Source: Paramarasmius palmivorus (Eukaryota; Basidiomycota; Agaricomycetes; Agaricales; Marasmiaceae). Taken from it: a DNA stretch of 64,000 bases. The stretch is from positions 372,001 to 436,000 of the forward strand of contig JAYKXP010000027.1 in assembly GCA_037176845.1 (NCBI GenBank). The letters run 5' to 3'. The position numbers and the translations under genes are program-made. The notes beneath the pieces were generated by a model. It made no database searches. It had not been told where the DNA came from and saw only the letters and a list, made by a program, of their open reading frames with translations. Below, in pieces: positions 1-11,913 of the stretch; position 1 is the stretch's first letter; every line of letters begins with the position of its first letter.

Positions 1-129
1 TGATATTTTCTGGCTCATTTTTCTACTGTTTTGCTGAAACTTTAACAACTATAGGTCGTTGATGAATTCAGCACACGATGGGGTTCATAATTTCGACCGT
101 TAGGCTCTTCGTTCTGGAAATCGTTGAAT

Positions 130-1000
130 GGAAATCCGCGCTCGAGTGGTACCATCCGCCAATCCTCCACCTTATGCACGGCTGCTACTGTTATTGCAGA
201 TGTCAGATCACCCTGGTGTCGAATACCATCACGACTACACCCCTTTACAGTCTTCATGTCGCCTTCTGATCTCTTCAAAGGCCAATCAAAGCGTAAATGA
301 GCTTTCTCCGTTCGGGTCATCCTTATGATTATCCTTCGCCGTCGACGGAATCCTCCAATATAAAAAACTCTCCAGAAGCCTCGAAGACACGATTAAGTAT
401 TCGCTACTCTGGCCGAACCGCACTTCTGCCTTCGCTCATTCAAGTTATTGGCAGAACAATCCACGTCGATCTTTCGCCTGAATGGAACTTCGAAGGTGTT
501 ATCGCGGCTCCATGCTGTTGTGGGGTCATTGAACTCTGTGCCCTCTCTTTGGGCCAGGCTATATGCGTATATCGGGTAACAAGGGAAAGACTTGTGTCGA
601 TTTCGACCATTTCAGAGACAGTGCTGGCGTTTATGCGCCATGGATCGGAAGGTCCTAAGTGCAGGATATCTGTGATGCATGTTGTTAGCCGTGTGGGATA
701 CCGTTGTTGGATGCTCGCTGCACGTCTAGGGTGATTTGCTTTTTCTTTTATTGACACATTGCTGACGCCGCGGGGTTATCTGGCACTGAACAGAGTGGCT
801 TTTGATAGAAGCCAAGGCTGTACAAATATCTACCGCGAGTCTTATGAAGCATCGACGATGGTGTATTTGTTGAATCACGATTTTTGACAATCTAAGATTG
901 TCTACACTGACATATGTACTGTAGTTAGCCAGGCTGCAATGCCTTAATGGTGTTTCCCGTCGAGATTTCGACGGCCCAAAGCTCAACGCTATGCTCAGTG
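130..1000. repeat. Diverged repeat, copy 1
   Basis: This stretch shares blocks, in the same order, with 2085-2900. Shared blocks include a gtggtaccatccg block (about 146 and 2101), tttacagtcttcatg (243 and 2315), cttgtgtcgat (593 and 2490), gtgctggcgtt (621 and 2519) and a ttgaatcacg/atcgaatcacg block (870 and 2741). Between blocks the copies have many substitutions and indels, so no reading frame is shared over any length. It looks like the older of two decayed copies of a former gene or element. I do not recognise the ancestor, and the open frames here (for example 297-734 on the plus strand) are not preserved in the other copy. Confidence 0.6.
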
Positions 1001-1163
1001 GCTCCACTTGTGTCTCGTCGACGTCGGCTTAGTAGAGATTTACATGACCATAATGCACCATAACACAATTGCTGATTACATCGGATAGAAAAAAACGCTG
1101 CACAACTTGCATAACGTCCGTCACAGACTCTTCTACTACGTGCCCGTTTGTCCGATCCCTAAG

Positions 1164-1663
1164 CTATTGTGGCATCATACTCAGCCCATTCCTACCCTTC
1201 AAGAACGTTTGAAAGCCTCCCTGATTCTGTATCGGTAAACCAATCTTGCCCAAACCTGCTTCCCATCGCAAAACAGCTGGTAAGCGACTATCAAAGTTGA
1301 ATTCTTCGTCTTCAGCATAATGATCCAAGATAAACACCGCCAGCTGCGCATTACAGTCACGACCATCGTTGTATGCTATCGGTGAAATATTGGCTTTGGC
1401 ATATACCTTGGGAAAGGCACGCCTGATGTAGCGGACAAATAGAACAGCTCTAGCTGCAAGATTTTGACAACGCTCTTTGAGTTGGTCGCGTTCGATGTCG
1501 TTGATTACTCTCTTGTATCTGTTGTTTTCAAGTAGCCACTCGAACAGGTCGTCGACGTTGAAAGCCCATCCTCCATAGAAATGATACATGTCTGTTATGT
1601 GGATCATAATATGAACATATGAGCATGGAAGAGTAAGTAAAAGGCCTTACCGGGCGGACTCAT
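1164..1663 (-). CDS. Unknown 146-aa protein
   Basis: Two exons, complement(join(1164..1591,1651..1663)), give 147 codons including stop. The short first exon codes MSPP and an intron with gtaagg...acag ends leads into DMYHFYGGW. I chose this start because it lies about 50 nt after a good TATA box and joins in phase; starting at the ATG inside the intron is the alternative. The protein is soluble, rich in aromatic and charged residues (GGWAFNVDDLFEWLLENN near the start, VRYIRRAFPKVYAKANISP in the middle), with no signal peptide or membrane segment. I do not recognise the family. It sits alone between the two copies of a diverged repeat. Confidence 0.6.
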
Positions 1664-1710
1664 GCTGGCTATGGGGTAAATGTGAAAGACGAGTCTGATT
1701 TGAGCCTAGA

Positions 1711-1719
1711 CTATTTATA
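1711..1719 (-). promoter_or_regulatory. TATA box of the 146-aa gene
   Basis: On the minus strand the bases read TATAAATAG, a near-consensus TATA box, 48 nt upstream of the proposed ATG at 1663. The spacing fits transcription of a gene with a short 5' leader. Confidence 0.55.
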
Positions 1720-2084
1720 AACCGTTTCATGTCACGTGGTGGTGTTTTTCCCACAAGGTGCCTGGCGCTGACTGCCGAAACCCAGAAACAGGGTTTTTTC
1801 CGCTCTTTTTCAACAGAAACAACCACTGCCTGTTTTTTTGCTCATCTACTCCGAAACTAGAAAGGAAAACGGTACGGATGTCGCGTTGTACGATGTTTCA
1901 AGCACTCAAGACGAGGATTTATGTAGTGAACACATACTATAATGGCGGCCCATGGTTGGGAGCACGAAATCATGACAGGTGCGTGATCGTTTTTAGGGGT
2001 TTGCTGACCCCTTTGAGTGTAGACCGTCAACGAGCCAGATATACCTTTCTGTCTGCCAAGCTCTGCGTTGAAGAAGGCGCAGAA

Positions 2085-2900
2085 GGACACTCGAGCTCAA
2101 GTGGTACCATCCGTCAACCTTCTAGCTTGGGCTAATCGCAGCAAAATCATGTCACTCTAGTGCCCGATACCATCTCGAACTACATACAACCTCACGTGTT
2201 GCGCTATGCGCTAATTCGGCTCGATGACAAGCTGGGTGCAAATCTAGTTTTGAAGACTCTTCGGAGGTCCAACAACAGTCTTCTCCCGAGTCGAACGTAG
2301 CAGTTTCACACTCTTTACAGTCTTCATGCCGCTTTCAATGAACCAGCCTTCTCCACTCAGGTCATCCTTCAAGCACACCCTCGGCCATTGCGATTGTCTG
2401 CGGTCCCCTTATCAAACATGTTTCGGACGCTCAGAGAAGGGATTTCAGACGCGATCCGAGGAACAAGGGGAAGCCGTATACCGAAGACTTGTGTCGATCT
2501 AAAATATTTGGGATACCGTGCTGGCGTTTCTTGAATGGGGCAGGATACCTTGCGTTGGGCGGTGTTCGCTATGTGATATGAGGCTCGTTACATGTCTAGA
2601 GTGAGTGGTTCACTTTTTCTCTCGAATTTGCTCGCGTATTGCTGACGCAGAGTTATACAGTATAACGAGGAGTAGCCGCGATACAAGTCAAGAGTACGAT
2701 ACAAATATATACCCCGAGTCTTATCAGGTATCGTGCATTTATCGAATCACGCTTTCCGACACCATAGTATTCCATCCCAGTGATCGTCTAAGCCGACATG
2801 TGTACCTACAATGGTGCGCCCGCTGTATTCTGCCAGGCTGTAAAGCGGCTGTGGAGTTTCTGGTCGAAAAGTGACGGATCGTATTCTCAATGTCTGCAAT
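2085..2900. repeat. Diverged repeat, copy 2
   Basis: Second copy of the decayed repeat described at 130-1000, same orientation. Together the copies bracket the 146-aa gene. No intact gene is visible inside; the plus-strand frame 2605-2874 is not conserved in the other copy. From here to the G-alpha stop at 3330 I see nothing else. Confidence 0.6.
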
Positions 2901-3329
2901 GCACTGCTGGCCGGTGGATCCAGCGAAGGCACTTGATGTAGTCTATGCCATTGCATAATTACAGTTCTGATAAAAGGGTATGCTGGATTTGTGCTGGATA
3001 AATACACGAGTTTGTGGGTATAGAAATGCGGATGCGGGAGTCATTATAATACGTATAGCATGACAACGAAGATGGCACATTGAATATAACAATCGTGATA
3101 GTAGGAATTGGAATAATGGGAAGGAGGAAGCAAGCAGAAGCAAGTGACTATGATAGGGCATCGGGGGTTACCGAGTATGTGTAGTGGAATACATGGCGGA
3201 AAGACAAAAACACCAGTGATGCTGGAAACCTGGTCTTCCTTCTGCTATTGGTGACGATGCACCTCAACGATAATGTCGATTACATCCTAGATGCGATGGC
3301 CAGGTATTATGGCAGTAGCCGGAAGCTCA

Positions 3330-4495
3330 TTACAAGATCTTGCTGCCTTTGAGCGCATTCTGCAAGACCGTCTCTTTGACTGCAGCAAAGACAAGCTGAA
3401 TGATGGTCCTATCTATCACATTTGCTTGTATAAGGCTAGAAAGTACATCAGTAATGATTGCCTAGGAGCCATTTGGGTACCGGACACTCACTGAGGATAT
3501 ACCGACAAACTTGCCCTATTGCTCTGCATAAACTTCCACAGAATATACTTGGCAGCCTTATTGATATCACTCCCGCCCGTGTACTCTGGAAAATACTTCT
3601 CCAGGGGTTCCTTGGGCAATTTCCTCTTGAAGACATCCGTCTTGTTGAGGAACAAAATTATCGATGTCCGAAGGAACCACCGGCTATTGACGATGCTCTC
3701 GAACAGAACCAGAGTCTCCTCCATGCGGTTCTGTGACTTCTCTTCCAGCAGCACTTGGTCGTAATCGGATAGGGCTGCACAGAATATGATGGAGGTGACG
3801 GACTCAAAGCAATGTATCCACTTGCGACGCTCGGACCGCCGGTCGTCCATCTCAAGCATATGTATGGATAGTTGACCCATGGTAAAGCGAGTTTCTGTAA
3901 TGCCAGTCGTCTTTTTGCCAGCCTGAAGAATATCTGCATCGTTGGGGGTGTATGTCGGCGACCCAATGCGCAGGATCTCGTTGAAGAAACTAGAGTAACC
4001 AAGGTCAGTGTACGTTGGGCAAAGAAGTATCCGCACGTACTAACATGCTGAATCTATCAAGTAAAACTCGGCCCCATGTTCCTCCAATAACTTTGCCACA
4101 ACGGGATCTCTCCAGAGCTTGTCTATCGCTCGGGCAATTCCCTCGGTGAGTCCAGGGCTCTTGGATCCCATAATAATATCCACCAACGACCTGTTCTCAT
4201 CCTCTAAGCCGACATCCAACTGATATTTCCGGAGCATGATTATAATTGTACGAATCGAGTCGAGCACATTCGAATAGATGGTGTGCGTATAGTCCTTCCT
4301 CTCCTCCGTGGTGATACCGTGAATGATTTTTATTTGCTTGAAAATGGTGCTTTTCCCAGAGTCACTTAGCCCTAACAATAGGACCTTACACTCGCGCCTG
4401 AACCTTTTGGCATCCACTTCGATTCGCTGGTCGATAGAATATGAAATAAAGTCGGCGAGTGTAACTGTAGAGGGTTTGGAGATGTATAGACCCAT
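3330..4495 (-). CDS. Divergent G-protein alpha subunit
   Basis: Three exons, complement(join(3330..3435,3492..3989,4041..4495)), give 352 aa, the usual G-alpha length. The start MGLYIS fits an N-myristoylation site (Gly2, Ser6). The P-loop is GLSDSGKST (residues 42-50), the switch I Thr-Thr-Gly is at 179-181, [11 protein letters not shown] follows switch II, the guanine-specificity NKTD is at 267-270, and the C-terminus [19 protein letters not shown] is typical. Key catalytic positions are not. The arginine finger before KTTG is Gly176. The DVGGQ of switch II reads EMDDR (198-202), so the Asp, both Gly and the catalytic Gln are all replaced. The TCAT loop reads IQAN (320-323). Such a protein should bind guanine nucleotide weakly or be unable to hydrolyse GTP. 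All splice sites are good and the frame is open over 1059 nt, so it is unlikely to be a recent pseudogene. Expanded divergent G-alphas are known in basidiomycetes. Confidence 0.93.
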
Positions 4496-6242
4496 GTATG
4501 TTGTGAGCTCAAGGGATGAAGAGTGTCGTGGTTTAAAACGGAGATAAGAAGGTATGGGAAGGTATGACAGAGCTCCTGGCGCGCATCTGTCATATCGACG
4601 CTGTTAAGGGGCTGATTGTCATGAATTGGTCTAAATGAGAAATGAGATATCATCTCCATGAGCGACTTACGCGTGGGACTTCTGCTCAAAGAAAGGACTA
4701 GCCTTTGCCGGACACTCAGACACGAGATTGGGTGCCTAAGTTTGGAGTAAGGGAAGGACCGTGATGGGGGGAAGTTTGGTGCGTTGCGGTTGTTGAGCGT
4801 CAGGAATATAACTACATCTATCACGATGGTGGCTTGCCAGATGCGATCTGTTGAAGGCAGACTGTTGTTGCTCCCAACATGATGGTTGCAGAGCAAGTTG
4901 TGTTGGCGGAACGCCGGTCCGTCCGAGTCGCCCGACCATTTCCGTCAGTTGGTGAATCTCCCGGGACGAGGAGTTTTGAACGCCAAAATCCGAACGTTGA
5001 TTGGGAAAGCCAATACAAAAATTTAGCAGTCATCCTGGACAAAGCTTGAACTTTGGCCCTTGAGGGCGAGACGCTGAACCTTACACTGCCAACAGTGACT
5101 GCTCGGTGACCGGTGACTGCCACTGCGGACGGACCACTCGGCAAAGGAACCGAGTAACTACGTGATTGCTTGCTTCCATCTTCCATCGTATTCCAGATAC
5201 GCTACGACAGTGCTACGACGGACAGTCTGAGTGAGGCAGCATACATTTACGGCCTGGTAAGATTCAAGGTTTTTCTATGTTTTGAACGCGTTGACTGAGT
5301 GTGTACTACCAGGAAAACTCATTTGAGCTTGATGTTCCGGGTTGCCTTCTTGCGCGGACTCGAAGTAAATACCCAGGGCTGCATTGGCTGTGGGTTGAAC
5401 AACGAAAGATTGGAATGTGATAGGTGCGTGCATCTCCTTGGCTCAGTAGCCATAGGGTCTGACTGAAATATCTTTGTTAGAAATAGGATGATAAACCAGA
5501 ACGAGGATCCGAATGCCCCCACAATCGTCTTTCTCGTCGCTCTAGAGGTGTACCACAGGAAAGCTAACACATTAACGGTGAGAGATAGCTGCTCCTCCCA
5601 ATCCATGAATATTCCTGATCTGTTCCTTTTGCTCGCCATAGGATTGGACCCTAACCTCTAATCACAAACCAAACACACGTTCTCGACCCCTGCTCAAACT
5701 CTACCTACCAGCAGCTTATATACGCACACAATGTCTCTCAGCGCTACCGAGCTCGGCCTGAGCGCTCGGCTCTAGCTCACACCCGACGAATAGAAATTAA
5801 GGGAGTCTATACGACATCAATGATTGGCCCACAGCCTTACAGCGAAGCCCTCTGCCGACGATCACCAACTGAATGGCTGACGAGTTGTTGCAACGGGCTC
5901 GCTCGACGACGCTGGGATGCGCGCTTAAATGAAGAATTGCTCGGCTGGTGGTGGGTGCTTGTGAGGTACGAGCCTGTGCTTACACTGTATTCAACGCCTA
6001 GCTGATGGATATCAATTTGACAGAACCCTTCTAAGGACAGGGCGTTTCTGGACCCTGAGAAGGAAAGCCCGATGTCACTCTTGGTCGTTTACCCTAAGAG
6101 TTGCTCAAGACGCCGTGATATTTAAAGAAGAGCACGCAAAGGATGAAGAAACCATCTACCTTCCTCCTCTTCTTTCTTTCCTTCTCCCCGACATCCACTC
6201 CGCCTCTGCTCTCCTGTCAACACAGAGTGTTGCTTTTGAAAT
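4496..6242. other. Intergenic, no convincing gene
   Basis: About 1.7 kb between the divergently transcribed G-alpha (minus) and peroxidase (plus) genes, so both promoters lie here. A minus-strand frame at 5319-5639 codes a small basic protein with one hydrophobic stretch (GAFGSSFWFIILFLTKIF), but I see no family and no supporting splice pattern. A TATA-like atatttaaag lies at 6118-6127, about 120 nt before the peroxidase ATG. Confidence 0.4.
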
Positions 6243-7274
6243 ATGTTGCCCAAGTTCTTCGTCTTTGCTACCGCCTTCCTCTGGGCTGCAGTCTCCGTTT
6301 CTGCATGCCCACCTTCGGACCCATATGCATATCGTAAACCGTCTTCTACAGACTCTCGTTCACCTTGTCCCTGGATCAACTCGTTAGTCCCTAGTTCTAC
6401 CTCCTTTCTCCTTCATCTGCTGACTGCTCTGTTCGCAGCCTTGCCAACCACGGGTACCTACCACGGGATGGGAAGAACATCACCATTCCGGCGATGTTAG
6501 GTGCTGTCGAGAGTGAGTTAGCTGATGCTCTTGTGACCTCGAAGGATGTTTGTGCTGACGAGTTGGTCTGAAAGAGGTGTTCAACGTGGCCCCCGAGGTT
6601 GTCGCTCTGTTCGCCAAGTTGTCCGTGACGTGCTCCAAGCAGCTGTTTACTTTCGATTTGAACGAGACCAGCTTGTGCGTCCCCATTTACTACTCAATCA
6701 CCTATTCCCGCTAACGGCTACCGTCAGGCACGGCTGCATCGAACATGACGCCTCCATCTCCCGGTCCGACTTCAATGTCTCCCCAACAGGCGACAACACC
6801 TCCTTCAACGAAACGTTGTATCAAACTCTTGCGAGCAAAAACCCCGGCAAAGATTTCTATGATATCGCTGTTGCTGGGCAAGTCATGAAAGAGCGTTTGG
6901 ACGATTCGCTCAAGAGGAACGAGAAGTTGGTCAACACGCAGAAGGAATTTAACTTCCGGGCGACAGAGGCGGCTCTGTACCTATCCGTGATGGGGAAGGC
7001 TGGAGCGGACCCAAAGGAAGCGAAGGGTGTGAAAATGTGAGTGTTGGTTCTGTAGTCTGGAAGACGAGACAGTTGATGTTTGGATGGTAGATTCATCGAT
7101 ACGATGTTCCGCGAAGACAGGTTGCCTATCAAGGAGGGATGGAAGAAGCCCGAAACGAAGATTACGGGGGCTTTGGTGTCGGAAATCGTTCCGAAGATCC
7201 AGGAAGCAGCTCAACCTTGGGTTGCGACTGGGGGACAATACGAAGGGGCAGTACCCTTCACTTTGCCGGGTTAG
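6243..7274 (+). CDS. Secreted heme-thiolate peroxidase (peroxygenase-like)
   Basis: Five exons, join(6243..6382,6439..6512,6575..6674,6728..7036,7091..7274), give 268 aa, the size of the short fungal unspecific peroxygenase / chloroperoxidase group. Residues 1-20 (MLPKFFVFATAFLWAAVSVS) are a signal peptide, so the enzyme is secreted. The heme-ligating PCP motif is PCPW at 41-44 with Cys42 as the proximal thiolate, followed by the family block NSLANHGYLPRDGKNI. The distal EHD motif is Glu110-His111-Asp112, followed by ASISRSDF. A Glu in FREDRLP (about 216) is the likely acid-base residue. The family uses hydrogen peroxide to oxygenate or halogenate organic substrates. Splice sites are all GT-AG and in phase. 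It stands upstream of the aldehyde dehydrogenases on the same strand. The substrate cannot be told from the sequence. Confidence 0.93.
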
Positions 7275-7903
7275 AGGCTGTTGCAGAGGTTCAGAGTCCG
7301 CGAGAGAGTGCTTAATCTTCGGTAGCTATTAGATCGGCGGACTTTCAGTTCAGCTTGCATGTTTTCTTTAAATTCGTTTCTTGTCTGTTCTTTATTGTTA
7401 TTCTCGGCTTTCGCCAAGTCGCTCCTTGTGGACAGATTAGTATATAGTTCAGTAATGTCGTTGGTTCAATTGCATTTAAGATATGAATGCCACGCTGTGC
7501 GCCTGAAGATTTTACCTCGGTTCTCGGGTTTTGTACCTCAACCAAAACTTCCACCGGTCTTTCATCTCGTCTCTCTAGTCTCGCCATCGTGTCTTTGGGT
7601 CGACTGCGGTACGGAAATGGTAAGTACTTATCCTCATGTAATAGCCTATACACACGTTGATTTCTGGGGAATCGACTTTCCAGACCAACGGCTGCAAGCT
7701 CAGGAGCCTCAACGAAATTCGGGACAGGAAGATCCAAGATAGCTTTGGTTTCCGAGTAAAAAGGGCATGAAAGGTGTGTAATACAGTAATGTCACTGGCA
7801 TAAAGCTCCTAAAGATTGTCCTATAAAAGTTGTCACAAGATGTTTCACCAGGTTCCATAAAAGCTACCCTGGACGCACCCTAATCCTCATCCTCATCCTT
7901 CCC
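7275..7903. other. Intergenic
   Basis: Peroxidase 3' region and F-box gene promoter. The open frames on both strands at about 7345-7742 have no signal peptide, domain or splice support, and I do not treat them as genes. Confidence 0.4.
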
Positions 7904-9345
7904 ATGTCCACTCAAACTCAAGCTGAGAGCATCCTTCCACAGGAGCTTTGGGACATAATTGTCAAGGCATTCTGCGGCGATATAAAAGTTCTCAAAAGAC
8001 TATCGCTCGTCTGCAAAGCGCTTTCAACAACGACGAGACAGCATCTATTTAGGAGGATTACAATCCACGGAGATGCTGCAGGAGAACCTCACGTATACGA
8101 CTCACGCTCACCTGGCCCAAGGGGAATCAAACTGGACGAGTTCGTTCGTCTTTGTGAACATCCTCTCTCCACATGGTCACCACGGGTTATCAAGAAGCTC
8201 AAATTCTGGCCCTGTTTGTGGAGAGATTCCTACACTCGTTTTCTGCTCCAGGCTATATCGGCTCCATGCGAGTATAGCGCGTCGCCAGCATGGCACGATC
8301 CTATCGCCTCCAAGCTCGATATCGCCCGCACAAAGAAGATCCTGCGTAGTCTTACAGCACTCGAATTGCATTTCGCGTACTTTGGTGGCTCGCACACCTC
8401 TCCTGCACAGTTCCTCCCGACGACATTCCCTTCGCTTCGTTGCCTTGCTCTCAATGATCTAAGCACTGTGAGCATCCAAGAAGTATGGGATATATTTCTC
8501 TCTTATCCACTCCTCGAAGAGTTTGGCTGGAGTGGTGGAAGTGTATACGATGATCTCCAAGCACCTTTACAGCTAAATGGACAGCAGCTCCCTAAATTGC
8601 ACTCATTTTCGTTCTCGGGTGGCCGGCAAATCACCCTTCGACGACTTATGCCTGTCTTCTCTCGCTTACCGATGACTAAGCTTAGAACATACAGTATTTG
8701 TCCACTGTGGGATGCTGATCTTCCAGAAGTATCAACGCTTCTCAAGTCGGCAGGACTTGGAGGGCCCAATCAGCAACAGTGGACGTTAGATTTGAGCTCT
8801 CTGGACGAGTGTGAGTTCTTTTACTTTCTCCTTCACCTCGATATAATGTGACTAAAACGTCGACTGCAGATCCTGATAGACATACTAGTACTTCCATCGT
8901 TCAACACATATGCTTGACGCAGAACCCACGAATATCCCAAATCACTTTTAGCAGTTGGATTCTTCTTCCCGAAATCCTCCGACGCTACACCACGCTATCC
9001 AGGAGGAACAACATAAAGTCCATAATTCTTCCCGATTTCCGAGTCTGCAGCGACTCTGAACGCCGCCTATCCAATGGTCACCCACCGTTGAAGGAAATCG
9101 ACGAGATATTGGACCACGATGTGTTTTTGCCTCTCGAGGCACTCCATTTTCACGCTCGTAGATTTCCTGGGTCCCTTGCGAAGATCTTGGATTCTGTCGG
9201 ACCGCCAGCTGATGAGAAAGTCAGATCGGCTCGTTGGGGTGTGTACGAAAGCATGTTGGTGGATATCGAAGAGAGGCAGGTACCGAGAGCTATTCAGAAG
9301 GGGATATGGAAGCTCCATACGACGGGCAAGGAATGGGAAGATTAG
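7904..9345 (+). CDS. F-box / leucine-rich protein
   Basis: Two exons, join(7904..8810,8870..9345), give 460 aa. The N-terminus carries an F-box: ILPQELWDIIVKAFCGD, then LKRLSLVCKALSTTTRQHLFRRI, with the Leu-Pro, Trp and LVCK positions expected for Skp1 binding. The rest has irregular leucine-rich repeats (for example FPSLRCLALNDLSTVSIQEV and LPKLHSFSFSG), the usual layout of basidiomycete F-box substrate adaptors. The intron has gtgagt and ctgcag ends and joins GAG-T to AT-CCT, giving EYPDRH. It probably acts in an SCF ubiquitin ligase; the target is unknown. The C-terminal half is less typical. No relationship to the flanking enzymes is visible. Confidence 0.85.
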
Positions 9346-9723
9346 GAGCAAGTGAGGTTAGAGGAATACGAAAGAAATAAGAAAGGTTAGTTACACCGTG
9401 GCCATTCGTTTGCACCGCTTGTTGAATGTTCAATCATCAGACTATCAATTCCAGACCTGATACCCGCGATCGCCTTCCACTATGCTTCTTCCCAACATAT
9501 TGTGGTTACCGGAGTTGCCGCTTACTTCGGTCGGCACCGTGACCTGCAGATACCACCCTTGTTTTATCAGAACTTTCGAAAGACCCTCATAACATGTCAA
9601 TTTGTATCACGAAGCGGAATAGAATCACCGTGTATGTTGTTCTTCAGGGTCGCTGTGAACTCCTTATAAGTCGAGTATTTCGGATGCGGTACAACATTCT
9701 TCTCTCTGACAATTCTCCTTGCA

Positions 9724-11913
9724 ATGGGCGTATTCAAAACTGAACTAAAGACACCTACTTTCAGCGGCACGCTCTCTATCAATACAAGTCTATTCATCAA
9801 CGGTGAATGGGTAGATCCCATCGAAGGAGGAACAATCGAGTACGTCCTTATCTCACAAGAGACTGCAGTCGATGCTGATGAGGGGTAAAGAGTGGTGAAT
9901 CCTTCAACAGGAAAAGTGATTACTGCGGTCGCTGCAGGATCTGATAAAGACGTCGACAAGGCTGTCGAGGCCGCATGGCAGGTATGGTACGATTCGACTT
10001 CTCTGACCAGTCTTCGTTCTAACTTGCGGTTCCAGGCCTATCGTACATCATGGGGCTACAGGATCCCGTCCCCGCAACGTGGTCAGCTTCTCAACAAGTT
10101 AGCGGATTTGATGGAGAGAGACGCTGAAGAGTTTGCTGCTCTGGAGAGTTTGAATGTCGGTCAGTCTTCATTGGTCACTTTTCCGGCCGCAACAAAGCTG
10201 AACATTTCGCGTCTAGGTAAACCCTTCTCTGCGTCTAAGACCATGGATGTTCCGATATCGATTTCTTGCTTTCGGTATTACGCTGGCTGGGCCGATAAAG
10301 TTCGTTTTGTCATCCGTGAATACTCAGCATGCGTAACCGGTGACTCTTCGATGAATAGGTACACGGCAAAACGATGGAGACAACTGACGCCAAGTTTGCT
10401 TACACTCGCCATGAGCCGTATGGTGTTGTCGGACAGATTATTCCCTGGAACTTCCCTCTTGTAAGTGGTACAAACCTTTCAATCAGTTTAGGAGTTCACG
10501 AAGTTGAGCTATCAGGCTATGTTAGCGTGGAAAATTGCTCCAGCTGTTGCAACCGGAAACTGTTGCGTTCTGAAGGTGCGTAAGTATCTATACCGGTTGG
10601 GAAACTACTAGCTCTGACTAGCAGATTCGCAGCCCAGTGAGATTACACCTCTCACGGCGCTTAAGTTTGCTGGTCTCGTCAATGAAGCTGGGTTTCCACC
10701 GGGTGTAATTAACATCATTAATGGATATGGTCAGTTCGATTCTAGCCCCTTTTGTTGATCATTAGTCTTGACATTCTTTGTAAGGGCACACCGTCGGCAA
10801 TGCAATTGCTCTTCATCCTGACATTCGTAAGATTGCATTTACGGGGAGTACCCTCGTCGGGCGGAAGATTCAAGAGGCAAGCGCGAAAAGTAACCTGAAA
10901 GTCGTTTCATTGGAGCTGGGAGGCAAGGTGGGTGACTTCATGAACCTTTGCTCAGTCTGCCAGTTGTTCATTACGACACCAGTCACCAAACATCATCTTC
11001 GATGACGCCGACATTGACCAGGCCGTCAAATGGGCATGTGTTGGTATCTAGTACGTGTTCTCGGTTTTATTGCTAAATGTAGCTTTACTAACCAGACCAT
11101 CGTCAATTATAGCACCAACATGGGCCAAGTTTGCACGGCCGGGTCTCGTATCTTCGTCCAGTCGGGTGTATACGACAAATTTTTGAAAGAATTCACTGCG
11201 GCTACCCAGGCTCGCGCTAGCGCTATCGGTGACCCATTCGGCTCTGATACTCAGCATGGTCCTCAGGTATGTCATCGAAGTGGTTACTCAGGAGACCGAA
11301 GCTAACGTTGTGATTAATTTGTGGTTAACAGGTATCACAAGCCCAGTTTGAGCGTATCCTAGGCTACCTCGACTCGGCGCGCAAAGATGGCGCCACCATC
11401 TATCAAGGCGGTGATAAACACGGAAATGGCGATGGATACTTTATACAGCCTACTATTATCACCGATACCAAACCCAGCATGAAGGTCGTCAGGGAAGAAA
11501 TTTTCGGTCCAGTTGGTGTGGTTATCAAGTTCGATACTGAAGAAGAGGCATTGAGGATGGCGAATGATACGGTCTATGGGCTTGGCGCCGCTGTGTTCAC
11601 GCAGAATAACGCGAGAGCATATCGAGTTGCTCATGGGCTAGAGAGTGGGATAGTTTGGGTACGCTGTTTTCTCGTCGACGGGGGCACTTATCTGATCACA
11701 GCTATCTCCTAGGTTAACTGTTATAACTGGTCGGATCTACAGCTTCCGTTTGGTGGATACAAGCAAAGCGGTATTGGGAGAGAGATGGGAGAGTATGCTC
11801 TGGAAACGTGGGTTACCTTCCTTGCTGTGTCGAAAGCTGGCAGACTAACGAAATGGATGGACAGATATACTCAAGTAAAGGCTGTCCATGTGAACCTAGG
11901 TCTCAACCTCTGA
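9724..11913 (+). CDS. Aldehyde dehydrogenase, tandem copy 1
   Basis: Thirteen exons give 502 aa: join(9724..9839,9891..9981,10036..10159,10217..10299,10359..10460,10516..10575,10633..10729,10785..10927,10983..11050,11113..11266,11332..11658,11713..11807,11865..11913). All canonical residues are present at the standard numbering: Asn169 in PWNFPL, the GSTLVG NAD-binding loop, Glu268 in ELGGK, and the nucleophile Cys302 in [11 protein letters not shown]. It therefore should be an active NAD(P)-dependent enzyme oxidising aldehydes to acids. No targeting peptide is seen, so it is probably cytosolic. Several acceptors are weak (aaag, taag), but all exons join in phase and match copy 2 exactly in length. 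Compared with copy 2 it has several private changes, for example CVGIYTNMGQ versus TVGIYSNMGQ. Confidence 0.95.

Noticed and set aside
5209..5660. Spliced plus-strand gene with exons ending at 5259 and 5419
   Set aside because: Good-looking GT and AG signals exist, but every join I tried meets a stop within a few codons; could be noncoding RNA, not supported.
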